Shown: in pieces, positions 14,807 to 22,594 of the stretch | Numbering within the stretch: position 1 is the first letter of the stretch | Layout of the letters: every line of letters begins with the position of its first letter | Source: Sneathiella sp. | GTDB taxonomy: Bacteria > Pseudomonadota > Alphaproteobacteria > Sneathiellales > Sneathiellaceae | Direction: 5' to 3' | Assembly (NCBI GenBank): GCA_002706985.1 | Contig: PAKP01000038.1 | Span: 1 to 50,559 of the forward strand | DNA length: 50,559 bases | Notes under the pieces: model-generated | Told to the model about the DNA's origin: nothing | Databases searched by the model: none | Seen by the model: the letters and a program-made list of their open reading frames with translations, nothing else | Made by a program: the position numbers and the translations under genes

Positions 14807-15823
14807 ATGATGAATGATGAAGCACAAAGCTCTAGTAGCAAGAAAAAACGGACCGCGCGCAGCCCATCGTATCCTTCTATTTCACTCAAGAAATCGTTAG
14901 AACAAGTTCGGGCTCTTTACGATCAAGAGGGTGATTATCCTGCCCCTTTGGCTGAAGCAGTGCGATCTTGGGGGTATAGCCAAAAAAGTAGTGGAGGACG
15001 CCAAACTCTTGCGACGCTGAAGTATTTTGGACTCATAGAGGTATCGGGTGATAAAAATAACCGGAAAGTAAAAATCAGTGATATTGGTCGACGTATTATT
15101 CTTGATGAACGTGATGACCAGACGGAAAAAAAGCAACTTATTAAACGCGTAGCCCTCACGCCAGCGCCTCATTTGGCAATTTATGAAGAATATCCTGATG
15201 GATTAGCTTCAGATAATACGGTTACACATTTCTTAGTCTTCGAGAAAAATTTTCAACCTGATGCTGCGGCGGATTTGTTGTCAGAATACAAAGAAACGAT
15301 GATGTTCGCCGATATTTACAATAAGGACACTGCCGGAAATGGTGACGATGCAATAGACGAGGATACAGATGATATAGATGAGGAATCTGTTGAAGTTGGA
15401 GATGTAATTCAATGGACGAGTAAAGGCGTCGACCAGTTTTCTGAAAAGGTAACGGTTTTAGCATTCTCTGACGATGGCAATTGGGTATTCACTGACCAAA
15501 GTCCATCTGCCATTCCGCTAGACGAAGTGACTGTATTACAGAAAAGTAATGGCGAACAACAATCACCTAAAGAACCTCCTGCACCTCCACCGCATGTGTT
15601 GCAGGCATTGAAAGAAAAAGAATCTGGAAAAGAACGTAAAGGCCTCTCCGAAAACGAAAGCATTTTAACCAGTGGAAAACTAAAAAATGGAAGCTTTGAA
15701 GTGCGTGTTAAAGGTGAAATAGGTGCTAAAGACATTGGCAAAATTATAGTTTTGTTAAACGCACAAAAGACAATTTTAGCTGATGAGGATGATGAGTCTG
15801 GATTCGAAATTTCAGAAAAATAA
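14807..15823 (+). CDS. AT-rich orphan with winged-helix-like N-terminus
   Basis: A 338-residue protein that I cannot name. A Ser/Lys-rich start leads into residues ~20-105, which look like a winged helix: LKKSLEQVRALYDQEGDYPAPLAEAV, SSGGRQTLATLKYFGLIEVSG, then VKISDIGRRIILDE. A very acidic linker follows (DDAIDEDTDDIDEESVEVGD), then VIQWTSKGVDQFSEKVTVLAF (barrel-like), a Pro-rich hinge (PPAPPPHV) and a C-terminal domain with KNGSFEVRVKGEIGAKDIGKIIVLL. It was probably acquired, judging by composition and its own promoter and terminator. AGGAGA lies just before the ATGATG start. DNA binding is suggested by the fold pattern only; a role in defence or silencing is speculative. Confidence 0.6.
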   Translation: MMNDEAQSSSSKKKRTARSPSYPSISLKKSLEQVRALYDQEGDYPAPLAEAVRSWGYSQKSSGGRQTLATLKYFGLIEVSGDKNNRKVKISDIGRRIILDERDDQTEKKQLIKRVALTPAPHLAIYEEYPDGLASDNTVTHFLVFEKNFQPDAAADLLSEYKETMMFADIYNKDTAGNGDDAIDEDTDDIDEESVEVGDVIQWTSKGVDQFSEKVTVLAFSDDGNWVFTDQSPSAIPLDEVTVLQKSNGEQQSPKEPPAPPPHVLQALKEKESGKERKGLSENESILTSGKLKNGSFEVRVKGEIGAKDIGKIIVLLNAQKTILADEDDESGFEISEK

Positions 15824-15872
15824 ATGTTGGAAATTTATTTCAGTATCTTAAGTTCGTGCGAGTAGTATACAC

Positions 15873-15897
15873 AAAAGGGCCGATGATCGGCCCTTTT
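15873..15897. terminator. Terminator after the AT-rich orphan
   Basis: AAAAGGGCCGA (15873-15883), loop TGA, TCGGCCCTTTT (15887-15897). This 11-bp perfect stem has T-runs on both strands. Confidence 0.9.
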
Positions 15898-15925
15898 GCT
15901 TTTGCGGCTTCGTCGTTGCAGGGCG

Positions 15926-16122
15926 CTACTTTCCCTCCACCTGTCTTGCGTAGTCGTCGGCATCAAACCAGCCGCGGAAAGCGGTGACCTTGAGGTCGCC
16001 GGAAAGCTCCTGTTCCTCCCATCCCTTGATATGGGGCGGGTTGCCCGTAGTGGCACCATGGCCGATGAAGGTCCGGACATAGATCGCGTGGGTGGCGGCG
16101 ATACGGAGTTCGGCAGGGCATA
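15926..16122 (-). pseudogene. C-terminal remnant of an unknown protein
   Basis: One leftward frame reads a protein-like stretch of about 62 residues: PAELRIAATHAIYVRTFIGHG, then NPPHIKGWEEQELSGDLKV, TAFRGWFDADDYARQ and VEGK, ending in TAG (15928-15926). Codon choice is host-like. No start codon or ribosome-binding site exists in this frame, and the frame runs upstream straight into the BCCT terminator (16124-16155). The ATG next to that terminator (16123-16121) opens a different frame. I read it as the tail of a decayed gene whose 5' part has been lost. I do not recognise the family. Confidence 0.45.
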
Positions 16123-16123
16123 A

Positions 16124-16155
16124 AAAAGGCCAGCGGATCGACCGCTGGCCTTTGC
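16124..16155 (-). terminator. Terminator of the BCCT transporter gene
   Basis: AAAGGCCAGCGG (16127-16138), loop ATCGA, CCGCTGGCCTTT (16144-16155). This 12-bp perfect stem is followed on the minus strand by a T6 run. Confidence 0.92.
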
Positions 16156-16174
16156 TTTTGTCTGGTCGTGCTGT

Positions 16175-17761
16175 TTACGAGACCGGGGAGCCGGCTTCGT
16201 CGACGACGTAGATCTTCTCGTGGCGGAGCCCCATATAGAGGCAGACGCACATGGCGAGGAGGACCACCGTGAAGGGCAGGCCGACCGTGATCGCCGCCGC
16301 CTGTAGCGCGGTCAGGGCATCGGCCCCGCCGCCAAACAGCAGCGCCGCCGCGACGACACCTTCGATGACGACCCAGAAGATCCGCTGCACCACCGGCGCA
16401 TCGACCTTGCCGCCCGCCGTGATCGCGTCGATCACGAGGGAGCCGCTGTCCGATGAGGTGATGAAGAAGACCAGCACCAGCACGATCCCGATCGCCGAGG
16501 TGATGGTCGCCAGCGGCAGGTTCTCCAGCATGTGGAACATCGCCAGCTCGACCGAGTCGAGACCGCCGGCGAGCGTGCCGACACCGTTCTGGATCTGGTC
16601 AAGGGCGGAGCCGCCGAAGACGCTCATCCAGACGAGGGTGACCACGGTCGGGATGATCAGCACGGCGATGATGAACTCGCGCACCGTCCGGCCCTTGGAG
16701 ACGCGGGCGATAAACATGCCGACGAACGGGGACCAGCTGATCCACCAGGCCCAGTAGAACACCGTCCAGCCCTGCATCCAGGCTTCGTCCTGACGGCCGA
16801 AGACGTTGCTGTAGGCAACGATGTCGCCGAGATAGCCGATCAGTGTGTTCCCCATGGTCGCAATAATGACCGCCGTCGGACCGACGATAAAGACGAACAG
16901 CAGCAGCAAGGCGGCAATGCTCATATTGATGTTCGAGAGGATCTTCACCCCGCCGTCGAGCCCGCGGATCACCGAGAACAGCGCCAGCGCCGTGACGACG
17001 ATGATCACCGCGATCTGGGTATTGATCCCGGCCTCGAAGCCGAACAGATAGGCAAGACCGGCCGAGGCCTGCTGCGCCCCGAAGCCGAGCGAGGTCGCCA
17101 GGCCGAACAACGTCGCCAGCACCGCCACCGTATCGATCACATGGCCGAAGAAGCCCCAGCTGTGATCGCCGATCAGCGGATAGAAGGCCGAGCGGATGGT
17201 CAGCGGCAGCCCCTTGTTATAGGAGAAGAACGCCAGGGACAGCGCCACAACCGCGTAGATCGCCCAGGGGTGAAGGCCCCAGTGGAACATGGTCGCACTC
17301 ATGGCAAGGCTCGCCGCTTCGGGCGTTCTCGCCTCGACACCGAGCGGTGTCTCGTACCAGCCGGTGTAATAGGCCGTGGGTTCGGCCACGGACCAGAACA
17401 TCAGGCCAATGCCCATGCCGGCGGCGAACAGCATCGCGAACCAGGACATGCGGCTGAATTCGGGCTTGGCATCCTGCCCGCCCAAACGGATTTTTCCGAC
17501 CGGCAGGAAGATCAGCACAAGGCAGAAAATCACGAAGATATTCCCTGCCAGCATGAACAGCCAGTCAAAGGCGGCAATGGACCACCATTTCGCGCCGTCA
17601 AGGGCGCCTTTCGCGGCTTCGGGCGACATCAGCACGCCGAGCACGAAGAGGATTACCAGGCCGGACGAAACCCAGAAGACAGGGTGATGAACATCCATCC
17701 CCCACTTCTGGAGGTTGCTCTGTCCAACCTCGAAATCTGTTTCATATAAGTCTTCGCTCAT
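16175..17761 (-). CDS. BCCT-family betaine/choline/carnitine transporter
   Basis: A 528-residue, twelve-helix secondary transporter for quaternary ammonium compounds such as glycine betaine, choline or DMSP, used in osmoprotection. Family signatures are MLFAAGMGIGLMFWSVAEP (TM3 region), FHWGLHPWAIYAVVALSLAFF and the BCCT signature GWTVFYWAWWISWSPFVGMF followed by ARVSKGRT. The C-terminal tail is short (LRHEKIYVVDEAGSPVS), so it lacks the long osmosensing tail of BetP. The start has GGGGGAACT just upstream. It ends with its own terminator. Na+ or H+ coupling and the exact substrate cannot be told from sequence. Confidence 0.95.
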   Translation of the reverse strand: MSEDLYETDFEVGQSNLQKWGMDVHHPVFWVSSGLVILFVLGVLMSPEAAKGALDGAKWWSIAAFDWLFMLAGNIFVIFCLVLIFLPVGKIRLGGQDAKPEFSRMSWFAMLFAAGMGIGLMFWSVAEPTAYYTGWYETPLGVEARTPEAASLAMSATMFHWGLHPWAIYAVVALSLAFFSYNKGLPLTIRSAFYPLIGDHSWGFFGHVIDTVAVLATLFGLATSLGFGAQQASAGLAYLFGFEAGINTQIAVIIVVTALALFSVIRGLDGGVKILSNINMSIAALLLLFVFIVGPTAVIIATMGNTLIGYLGDIVAYSNVFGRQDEAWMQGWTVFYWAWWISWSPFVGMFIARVSKGRTVREFIIAVLIIPTVVTLVWMSVFGGSALDQIQNGVGTLAGGLDSVELAMFHMLENLPLATITSAIGIVLVLVFFITSSDSGSLVIDAITAGGKVDAPVVQRIFWVVIEGVVAAALLFGGGADALTALQAAAITVGLPFTVVLLAMCVCLYMGLRHEKIYVVDEAGSPVS

Positions 17762-17930
17762 AGTTCCCCCATATTCTGCCTCCCGGAGCCGGCGCGTTAA
17801 AATTATTCATTCCCGGGATACTCATGATACATGCGCAAGCGGCCCCGAACTTTAACAAATCCGACCCTTGATGTCCAACTGGTCCGGGGTTTTTGGCCCG
17901 AGCGGGGGATTTCCGCGGGCGCGCGATGAG

Positions 17931-18626
17931 TCAGCTTTTTGCGTATAATGGCGTCCGGCCATCGGGGCCATACCCGACCACATCCGGGTCCCACCAGAGG
18001 ATCGGATTGTCGGTGAAGGAGGGGCGGGCTTCCATCCGGTGACACAGGGCCGCAATGCGCGGATGGTCCTGTTCGCGCAATGCGAGTTCCAGCGGCCGGT
18101 TGGCGATAAAGCCGAGATGGCAGGTGAGGAAGATGTCCTGAGCGGAGACGCTGTCACCGAAAAAGCCGCTGTCCGCATCGGGCAACCGCGCCTCCAGCCA
18201 GCCCAGCAGATGCGGGAGCCGTTCCTGCCCGCGGGTGAGATAGTCATTGTCCTGCCAGCGGAAGCCGGTCCATAGCATCTGGCTGATCGTTGTCGCGGCG
18301 GTTCCCAGCGTCTGGATGGTGGCAAAGGTCAGCCTGTCCTCCCATTCCTGGCCGGGCCGGGCGATGGTTGGTGCGAGCAGTCCGGCCCCTTTCGTTGCCG
18401 GGGGATAGGTCGTCAGCAGGTATTCGGCGATAAGGCTGCTTTCCCACAATATCCGGCCATCATCCCAGAACGTCGGCACCTGCAGGGTCGGGGAGGCGGA
18501 GGCCCGTTCCTCCACGGACGGGGTGGTCAGCTCCGCCTGATGCTCATACTCAAGGTCAAGTTCATGAAGTAAAACCCGGACACCCCGCGCATAGGGGGAG
18601 CCGAGTGTATAGCGAAGCGCGCGCAT
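17931..18626 (-). CDS. Glutathione S-transferase family protein
   Basis: A 231-residue soluble enzyme with a thioredoxin-like N-terminal domain (RYTLGSPYARGVRVLLHELDLEYE, ending QVPTFWDDGRILWESSLIAEYL) and an all-helical C-terminal domain (DRLTFATIQTLGTAATTI and FGDSVSAQDIFLTCHLGFI). Ser10 in the SPYAR motif is the likely catalytic residue; the E-S pair in LWESSLI binds the glutathione gamma-glutamyl group. Substrate unknown. The start ATG (18626-18624) is preceded by AGGAGGTCTCC. A 26-bp tandem duplication repeats this ribosome-binding site and ATG directly upstream, in another frame. Confidence 0.9.
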   Translation of the reverse strand: MRALRYTLGSPYARGVRVLLHELDLEYEHQAELTTPSVEERASASPTLQVPTFWDDGRILWESSLIAEYLLTTYPPATKGAGLLAPTIARPGQEWEDRLTFATIQTLGTAATTISQMLWTGFRWQDNDYLTRGQERLPHLLGWLEARLPDADSGFFGDSVSAQDIFLTCHLGFIANRPLELALREQDHPRIAALCHRMEARPSFTDNPILWWDPDVVGYGPDGRTPLYAKS

Positions 18627-18671
18627 GGAGACCTCCTGTCCCAATCGCGCATGGAGACCTCCTGTCCCAAT
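18620..18671 (-). repeat. 26-bp tandem duplication of ribosome-binding site and start codon
   Basis: Two perfect, adjacent 26-bp copies (18620-18645 and 18646-18671). On the minus strand each carries AGGAGGTCTCCATG. The upstream ATG (18652) is 26 nt from the GST start and so in a different frame; its frame runs into the GST gene before stopping. Confidence 0.95.
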
Positions 18672-18721
18672 AAAGCAGGGTTCGATTATAGAACCCCGGC
18701 GCGCGACTGCAAGGACGACCG

Positions 18722-19018
18722 TCAGCCGCGGAAGTTGACCCGGCTGTTGCCGTGGCCGTCGGCGCCGATGACGAGGGTGCCGTTGCCGATGATCTTTACA
18801 TCGTAATAATGCTTCTTGCCAATGTTCTCGAGAAATCCCTTGTAGAACACCACCACATAAATCTCCGTTACATCGACCTGATAGGCATGGGCGGCGCCGA
18901 TCTTGCCGTCTGTTACCTCGACAGTGACCAGTTCCTTCGATTTGTCCTTGGAAAAGAGGACAATCTTCTTCACGTCCGTAACCTTGCTGCCTGAGAGGTC
19001 GAATGTAATCTGGGCCAT
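18722..19018 (-). CDS. Small beta-rich protein, unknown
   Basis: A 98-residue soluble protein: MAQITFDLSGSKVTDVKKIV, then LFSKDKSKELVTVEVTDGKI, VDVTEIYVVVFYKGFLENIG and YDVKIIGNGTLVIGADGHGN. Alternating hydrophobic residues and glycine turns suggest a beta sandwich. There is no signal peptide from this start. I chose ATG 19018 because GGAG lies six bases upstream; ATG 19030 (MEKD) is an in-frame alternative. It is separated from the GST start by ~95 bp on the same strand. I do not recognise the family. Confidence 0.6.
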   Translation of the reverse strand: MAQITFDLSGSKVTDVKKIVLFSKDKSKELVTVEVTDGKIGAAHAYQVDVTEIYVVVFYKGFLENIGKKHYYDVKIIGNGTLVIGADGHGNSRVNFRG

Positions 19019-19166
19019 ATCTTTCTCCATCTTGTTTCTGTTCCTGGCTAAGAGGACGGAAAAAGGCGCAGCTCTGTGACAGGTGAGATCGCAAGGATGG
19101 CAAAATAGCCGTTTGCGCGGCGGGCAATCCGGCTTATTCTCGGGCAAAAACAGACGGGGGCAAGCT

Positions 19167-19634
19167 ATGGGTCGGAAACTCTATTTCAACGATATTGCCA
19201 AGGGCGACTGGTTCGCCGGGGCGACGGTGACGGTGGAGCGGGAGGAGATGCTGGATTTCGGACGGCGCTTCGATGACCAGCCCATGCATTTTGATGCCGA
19301 GGCCGCCCGCGCCATGGGCTTTCCCGATGTGGTGGCCTGTGGCGCCTATACCTTCGCGCTCTCCTCCAAGGCGACGACCCATATCTGGCAGCAATGGCAT
19401 TTCCTGCCCTCCGGCCTTGGGGTGGAGCTGAATTTTCTCGCGCCCCTGCATGCGGGCGATGTGCTGACCACGGAGATGGAAATACTGGAAACCCGACCGA
19501 GTTCCAAACCCGGACGCGGCTGGCTGGAGACGATCCTGCGCTGCGTCAACCAGAAGGGCGTGGCCGCCTTCACCACCAAGGCGCATTTCCTGCTGCTGGA
19601 ACGGCCGGCGGGCGCGGGGGGCGAAAAAGAATAA
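19167..19634 (+). CDS. MaoC-like hot-dog dehydratase
   Basis: A 155-residue single hot-dog domain protein of the MaoC/R-hydratase type, acting on acyl-CoA-like thioesters. Typical features are YFNDIAKGDWFAGATVTVE, MLDFGRRFDDQPMHFDAEAARAMGF (the D-x-QPMHFD catalytic Asp/His segment), VVACGAYTFALSSKA, GVELNFLAPLHAGDVLT and the terminal strand AAFTTKAHFLLLERP. Length is usual for the short monomodular form. The substrate is not inferable. It is transcribed divergently from the small unknown gene and converges with the TIGR02001 porin gene. Confidence 0.88.
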   Translation: MGRKLYFNDIAKGDWFAGATVTVEREEMLDFGRRFDDQPMHFDAEAARAMGFPDVVACGAYTFALSSKATTHIWQQWHFLPSGLGVELNFLAPLHAGDVLTTEMEILETRPSSKPGRGWLETILRCVNQKGVAAFTTKAHFLLLERPAGAGGEKE

Positions 19635-19674
19635 AAAAAGGCCGTCCGACGGGAGTAGGGATCGTCAGACGGCC
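19633..19674 (-). terminator. Terminator of the TIGR02001 gene
   Basis: GGCCGTCCGAC (19640-19650) pairs with GTCAGACGGCC (19664-19674) with one mismatch. On the minus strand a T7 run follows (19639-19633). Confidence 0.85.
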
Positions 19675-19726
19675 AAGTTACAGGACCATGGAAGGGGAGA
19701 CCTCTACATGGCCCAGCGGGAATAAC

Positions 19727-20455
19727 TTAGAAGGAACGTGACACCGAAAGGGCGAAGATGCCGCACAGATCGCTGCACTGGCTGCTGGGCAGGTCCGTAT
19801 CGGTCCAGCCTGCGCTAACGCCGAAACCGGCAATCTCGGTCGAGATGCTGATCCCGTAATCGAGATAGTCGTCTGTTCCCCAGGCGGCATTGTCGTCAAT
19901 CGTCTGATAGCCGACCGTGCCGCTTAACGTGAAATATTCGCCGAGCGGGATATCGATGCCGCCGCTGTAATAGAAGGCATCGCCGCTGCTGCCGAAATAA
20001 TCGGGTGAATAGTTGATGCCGGCGCTGACAGCGGCGAAGCCGAAGTCATAACCGACGGACGGCGCGATTTCGAAGAAATCATAGTTGAGGCTGCTGGACG
20101 CCCCGGGATAGCTGTAATAGATCGCCGAGACATCCCAGCTGAAATTATCGATCGCGCCGCCGACGCCAGCGTAATAGTCAATCTCGACCGTGGCGTCCGT
20201 GAACTTGACGTTGGATGCCCAAACGCCGCCGCTGACGGCAACCGGGCCGAAGTCATATGTATAGTCGAATCCGCCCTGAACGGCCGGTTCGTTATCCGTT
20301 TGTGAAATACCACGGAACGTATAATCAGTTGTGAAACCGATATTGGCGGAAAATTCGCCCGGCACGTCACTCTCTTCCACCAGCGGGGCCGCGTGCGCCA
20401 TTGTGGTGAGACCAAGAGCGAGAACTGTCGTCGAAAGCAGCCTGGAATATTTCAT
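19727..20455 (-). CDS. TIGR02001/TorF-family outer membrane protein
   Basis: A 242-residue exported beta-barrel-type protein. A signal peptide ends at AHAA (KYSRLLSTTVLALGLTTMAHAA). The mature start has the family hallmark FSANIGFTTDYTFRGISQTDNEPAVQGGFDY, followed by repeated aromatic/Gly strands (AVSGGVWASNVKF, IDYYAGVGGAIDNF and IAPSVGYDFGFAAVSAGINYS). It ends in SRSF with a terminal Phe, the usual BAM recognition end. Function is unproven; some members are called putative porins. ATG 20455 has AAAGGA nine bases upstream; the frame also extends to GTG 20476. Confidence 0.85.
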   Translation of the reverse strand: MKYSRLLSTTVLALGLTTMAHAAPLVEESDVPGEFSANIGFTTDYTFRGISQTDNEPAVQGGFDYTYDFGPVAVSGGVWASNVKFTDATVEIDYYAGVGGAIDNFSWDVSAIYYSYPGASSSLNYDFFEIAPSVGYDFGFAAVSAGINYSPDYFGSSGDAFYYSGGIDIPLGEYFTLSGTVGYQTIDDNAAWGTDDYLDYGISISTEIAGFGVSAGWTDTDLPSSQCSDLCGIFALSVSRSF

Positions 20456-20691
20456 TAAAGTAAATCCTTTACTCACGTTGATGATCCTTTAATGAGCAAG
20501 GGATGTGCCAGTTTTTAAAATACAATAAAATCAATGTTTTAGCCTGATGAGTATGTCGGAAAAGACCGCAAATGGCTCAGAATTTAATCAATTTATGTTG
20601 CGCTGCACCATTTTTGAGCAGATTTCCTCTGCTTGGTCTGGCGGTCGCATCAAATTTCCCCTAGATTGGCCCTTCAAACTGGAGGGATTTT

Positions 20692-22500
20692 ATGCGGGCA
20701 GCGGAAATAGAACAGGCGATGGGCCGGGCAACGGCCTTGCAGCGGCGCGGCGAGACGGACGCGGCGGTGGCGCTTTACCGGCAGATTCTCAAGCAGCATC
20801 GTGACCTTGCTCCGGCCCATTACAATCTCGCGCTGCTACTGAAGGATCAGGGCAAGGCGCAGGCGGCGGAAAAATCCTTCACGGCGGCGGTGACGGCGGA
20901 CAAGGGCTATACTCTCGGCTGGCGCGGTTATGCCCGCTTCCTCGGTCAGCGGGGCAAGCATCGCGAGGCCGTCCGCGCCGGGCTGAAGGCGGCGGCGCTG
21001 GAGAATTATTCCGATGCGGCGGTGCAGGAACTGGCCGATCTGATGGCGGGTGCGGGAACGGCGGATCTCGGCGCGCCGGGGGATGAGGCGATGCTGCGCT
21101 GTCTTGGCCGCGACGGGGTCGAGAGCGACCGCATGATTGTCGCGCTGCTGGCGCGCATTCGGCGGCAACCGGGCCTGCAACATCCCCCCAAGGGCAAGGA
21201 CGACTGGCCGGCCTTCAGCGCCGCCCTGACCGAGCCGGTGGTCGCGGCGGCCTTTGCCAGCCTCATTCTGCCCGCCGAGGATATGGAGGCGCTGGTCGCC
21301 TCCGCGCGCCGTCTTGTCTTAAGCGGAGAGGTGACGGCGGAGCCGGAGGTCATCGCCCTTCTCGCGCTGCAGCTTTCCCTATGTGAATATGCGATTGCGC
21401 CGCCGCCGGGGGAGCCACCGCTCGTCACCGGCCTTGAGAGTGCCCTGCTGGCGGCGCTCTATGCACCGTTGCAGCCCGAGATGGCGGACGAGATTCTGGA
21501 AAAGGGGGAGGTGACGCTGACGGCGCTGCCCTGGTGCGGCCAGCTGATGGTGCGCATGGGACCGGAAAAGATGCGCGAATGGGTGTTGAAGGCAACGCTG
21601 CCGTCGATTTCGACGACCAGCGATACCGTCTCCCGCGCTGTACGTGCGCAATATGAGGAAAGCCCCTATCCGCGCTGGCGCGGCCTCCGGGCGGGCGGGG
21701 AGATGGCGTTGCCAAACCTCCTGCGCAGGCTCTTTCCCGCGCTGCCGCCACTGCCGGTAAGCGCGACCCCGACCGTGCTGGTCGCGGGCTGCGGTACCGG
21801 GCGCCATGCGCTCAGGACGGCGCGGCGGATAAAGGATAGCAGGGTGACCGCCATTGATCTCTCCCGCCGCTCTTTAAGTTACGGTGCGCGGCAGGCGGAG
21901 GCCCTCGATATAGAGAATGTCAGCTTTGCCGAGGCGGATATCCTCGACCTGCCGGACAGCCTCGGGCCGTTCGATCTGATCGAGGCCTGCGGCGTGCTGC
22001 ATCATATGGCCGATCCGGAGGCGGCCTGGCGCGGGCTGCTCGACCTGCTGGCCCCCAACGGCGTGATGAAGGTCGCGCTTTACAGCGAGCGCGCGCGGCA
22101 GGATGTGGTCGCGTTCCGCGAGATGGTCGGCGAGGGGATCGAGACGCTCGATCTCCACGACATGCGGGCGTTGCGCCAAAAAATCCAGGCCCTGCCGGAG
22201 GATCACCCCGCCAAGGGCGTCACGCGGGAGCTTGATTTCTACTCCTTAAGCGGTTGCCGCGATCTTCTCTTCCACCGCCATGAGCAGCGCTTCGACATTC
22301 CGCGCCTGCAGGCGGCCATCGAGGAGCTGGGGCTGGACTTTCTCGGCTTCGAATTTACGGAAAGCCGGGTGATGGCGGCCTACCGCGCCCGCCATGGCGA
22401 TGATCCGGGCGGGCGGAACCTCGCCAACTGGGCCGAAATCGAGGCGGAGAACCCAACGCTGTTTCGCGGCATGTACCAGTTCTGGTGCCGGATGCTTTAG
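20692..22500 (+). CDS. TPR protein with class I SAM methyltransferase domain
   Basis: A 602-residue cytoplasmic protein. Residues 1-105 hold TPR helices (GRATALQRRGETDAAVALYRQILKQ, PAHYNLALLLKDQGKAQAAEKSF and GWRGYARFLGQRGKHREAVRAG). After a helical middle region, QYEESPYPRW leads into a SAM methyltransferase: motif I LVAGCGTGRHALRTAR near residue 364, acidic motif TAIDLSRRSLSYG, FAEADILDLPDSLGPFDLIEACGVLHHMADPEAAW and the later LAPNGVMKVALYSE. This is a recurrent alphaproteobacterial architecture whose substrate is unknown. A CTGGAGGG ribosome-binding site precedes ATG 20692. Confidence 0.88.
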   Translation: MRAAEIEQAMGRATALQRRGETDAAVALYRQILKQHRDLAPAHYNLALLLKDQGKAQAAEKSFTAAVTADKGYTLGWRGYARFLGQRGKHREAVRAGLKAAALENYSDAAVQELADLMAGAGTADLGAPGDEAMLRCLGRDGVESDRMIVALLARIRRQPGLQHPPKGKDDWPAFSAALTEPVVAAAFASLILPAEDMEALVASARRLVLSGEVTAEPEVIALLALQLSLCEYAIAPPPGEPPLVTGLESALLAALYAPLQPEMADEILEKGEVTLTALPWCGQLMVRMGPEKMREWVLKATLPSISTTSDTVSRAVRAQYEESPYPRWRGLRAGGEMALPNLLRRLFPALPPLPVSATPTVLVAGCGTGRHALRTARRIKDSRVTAIDLSRRSLSYGARQAEALDIENVSFAEADILDLPDSLGPFDLIEACGVLHHMADPEAAWRGLLDLLAPNGVMKVALYSERARQDVVAFREMVGEGIETLDLHDMRALRQKIQALPEDHPAKGVTRELDFYSLSGCRDLLFHRHEQRFDIPRLQAAIEELGLDFLGFEFTESRVMAAYRARHGDDPGGRNLANWAEIEAENPTLFRGMYQFWCRML

Positions 22501-22594
22501 TGAGTTTGTCTAACATGAATTTTTAATTTCCATGTACTTGAGGCGCGGCTTTATTTATATTCCGTAATATGTCTTAATCAGCGGATTTTGGGGA

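Noticed and set aside
16532..17749. Long ORF antisense to the BCCT transporter, and similar long antisense ORFs over the chemoreceptor, kinase and SulP genes
   Set aside because: These are shadows of GC-rich codon usage, with low-complexity Arg/His/Asp-rich products and no start signals. The sense strands carry clear families.
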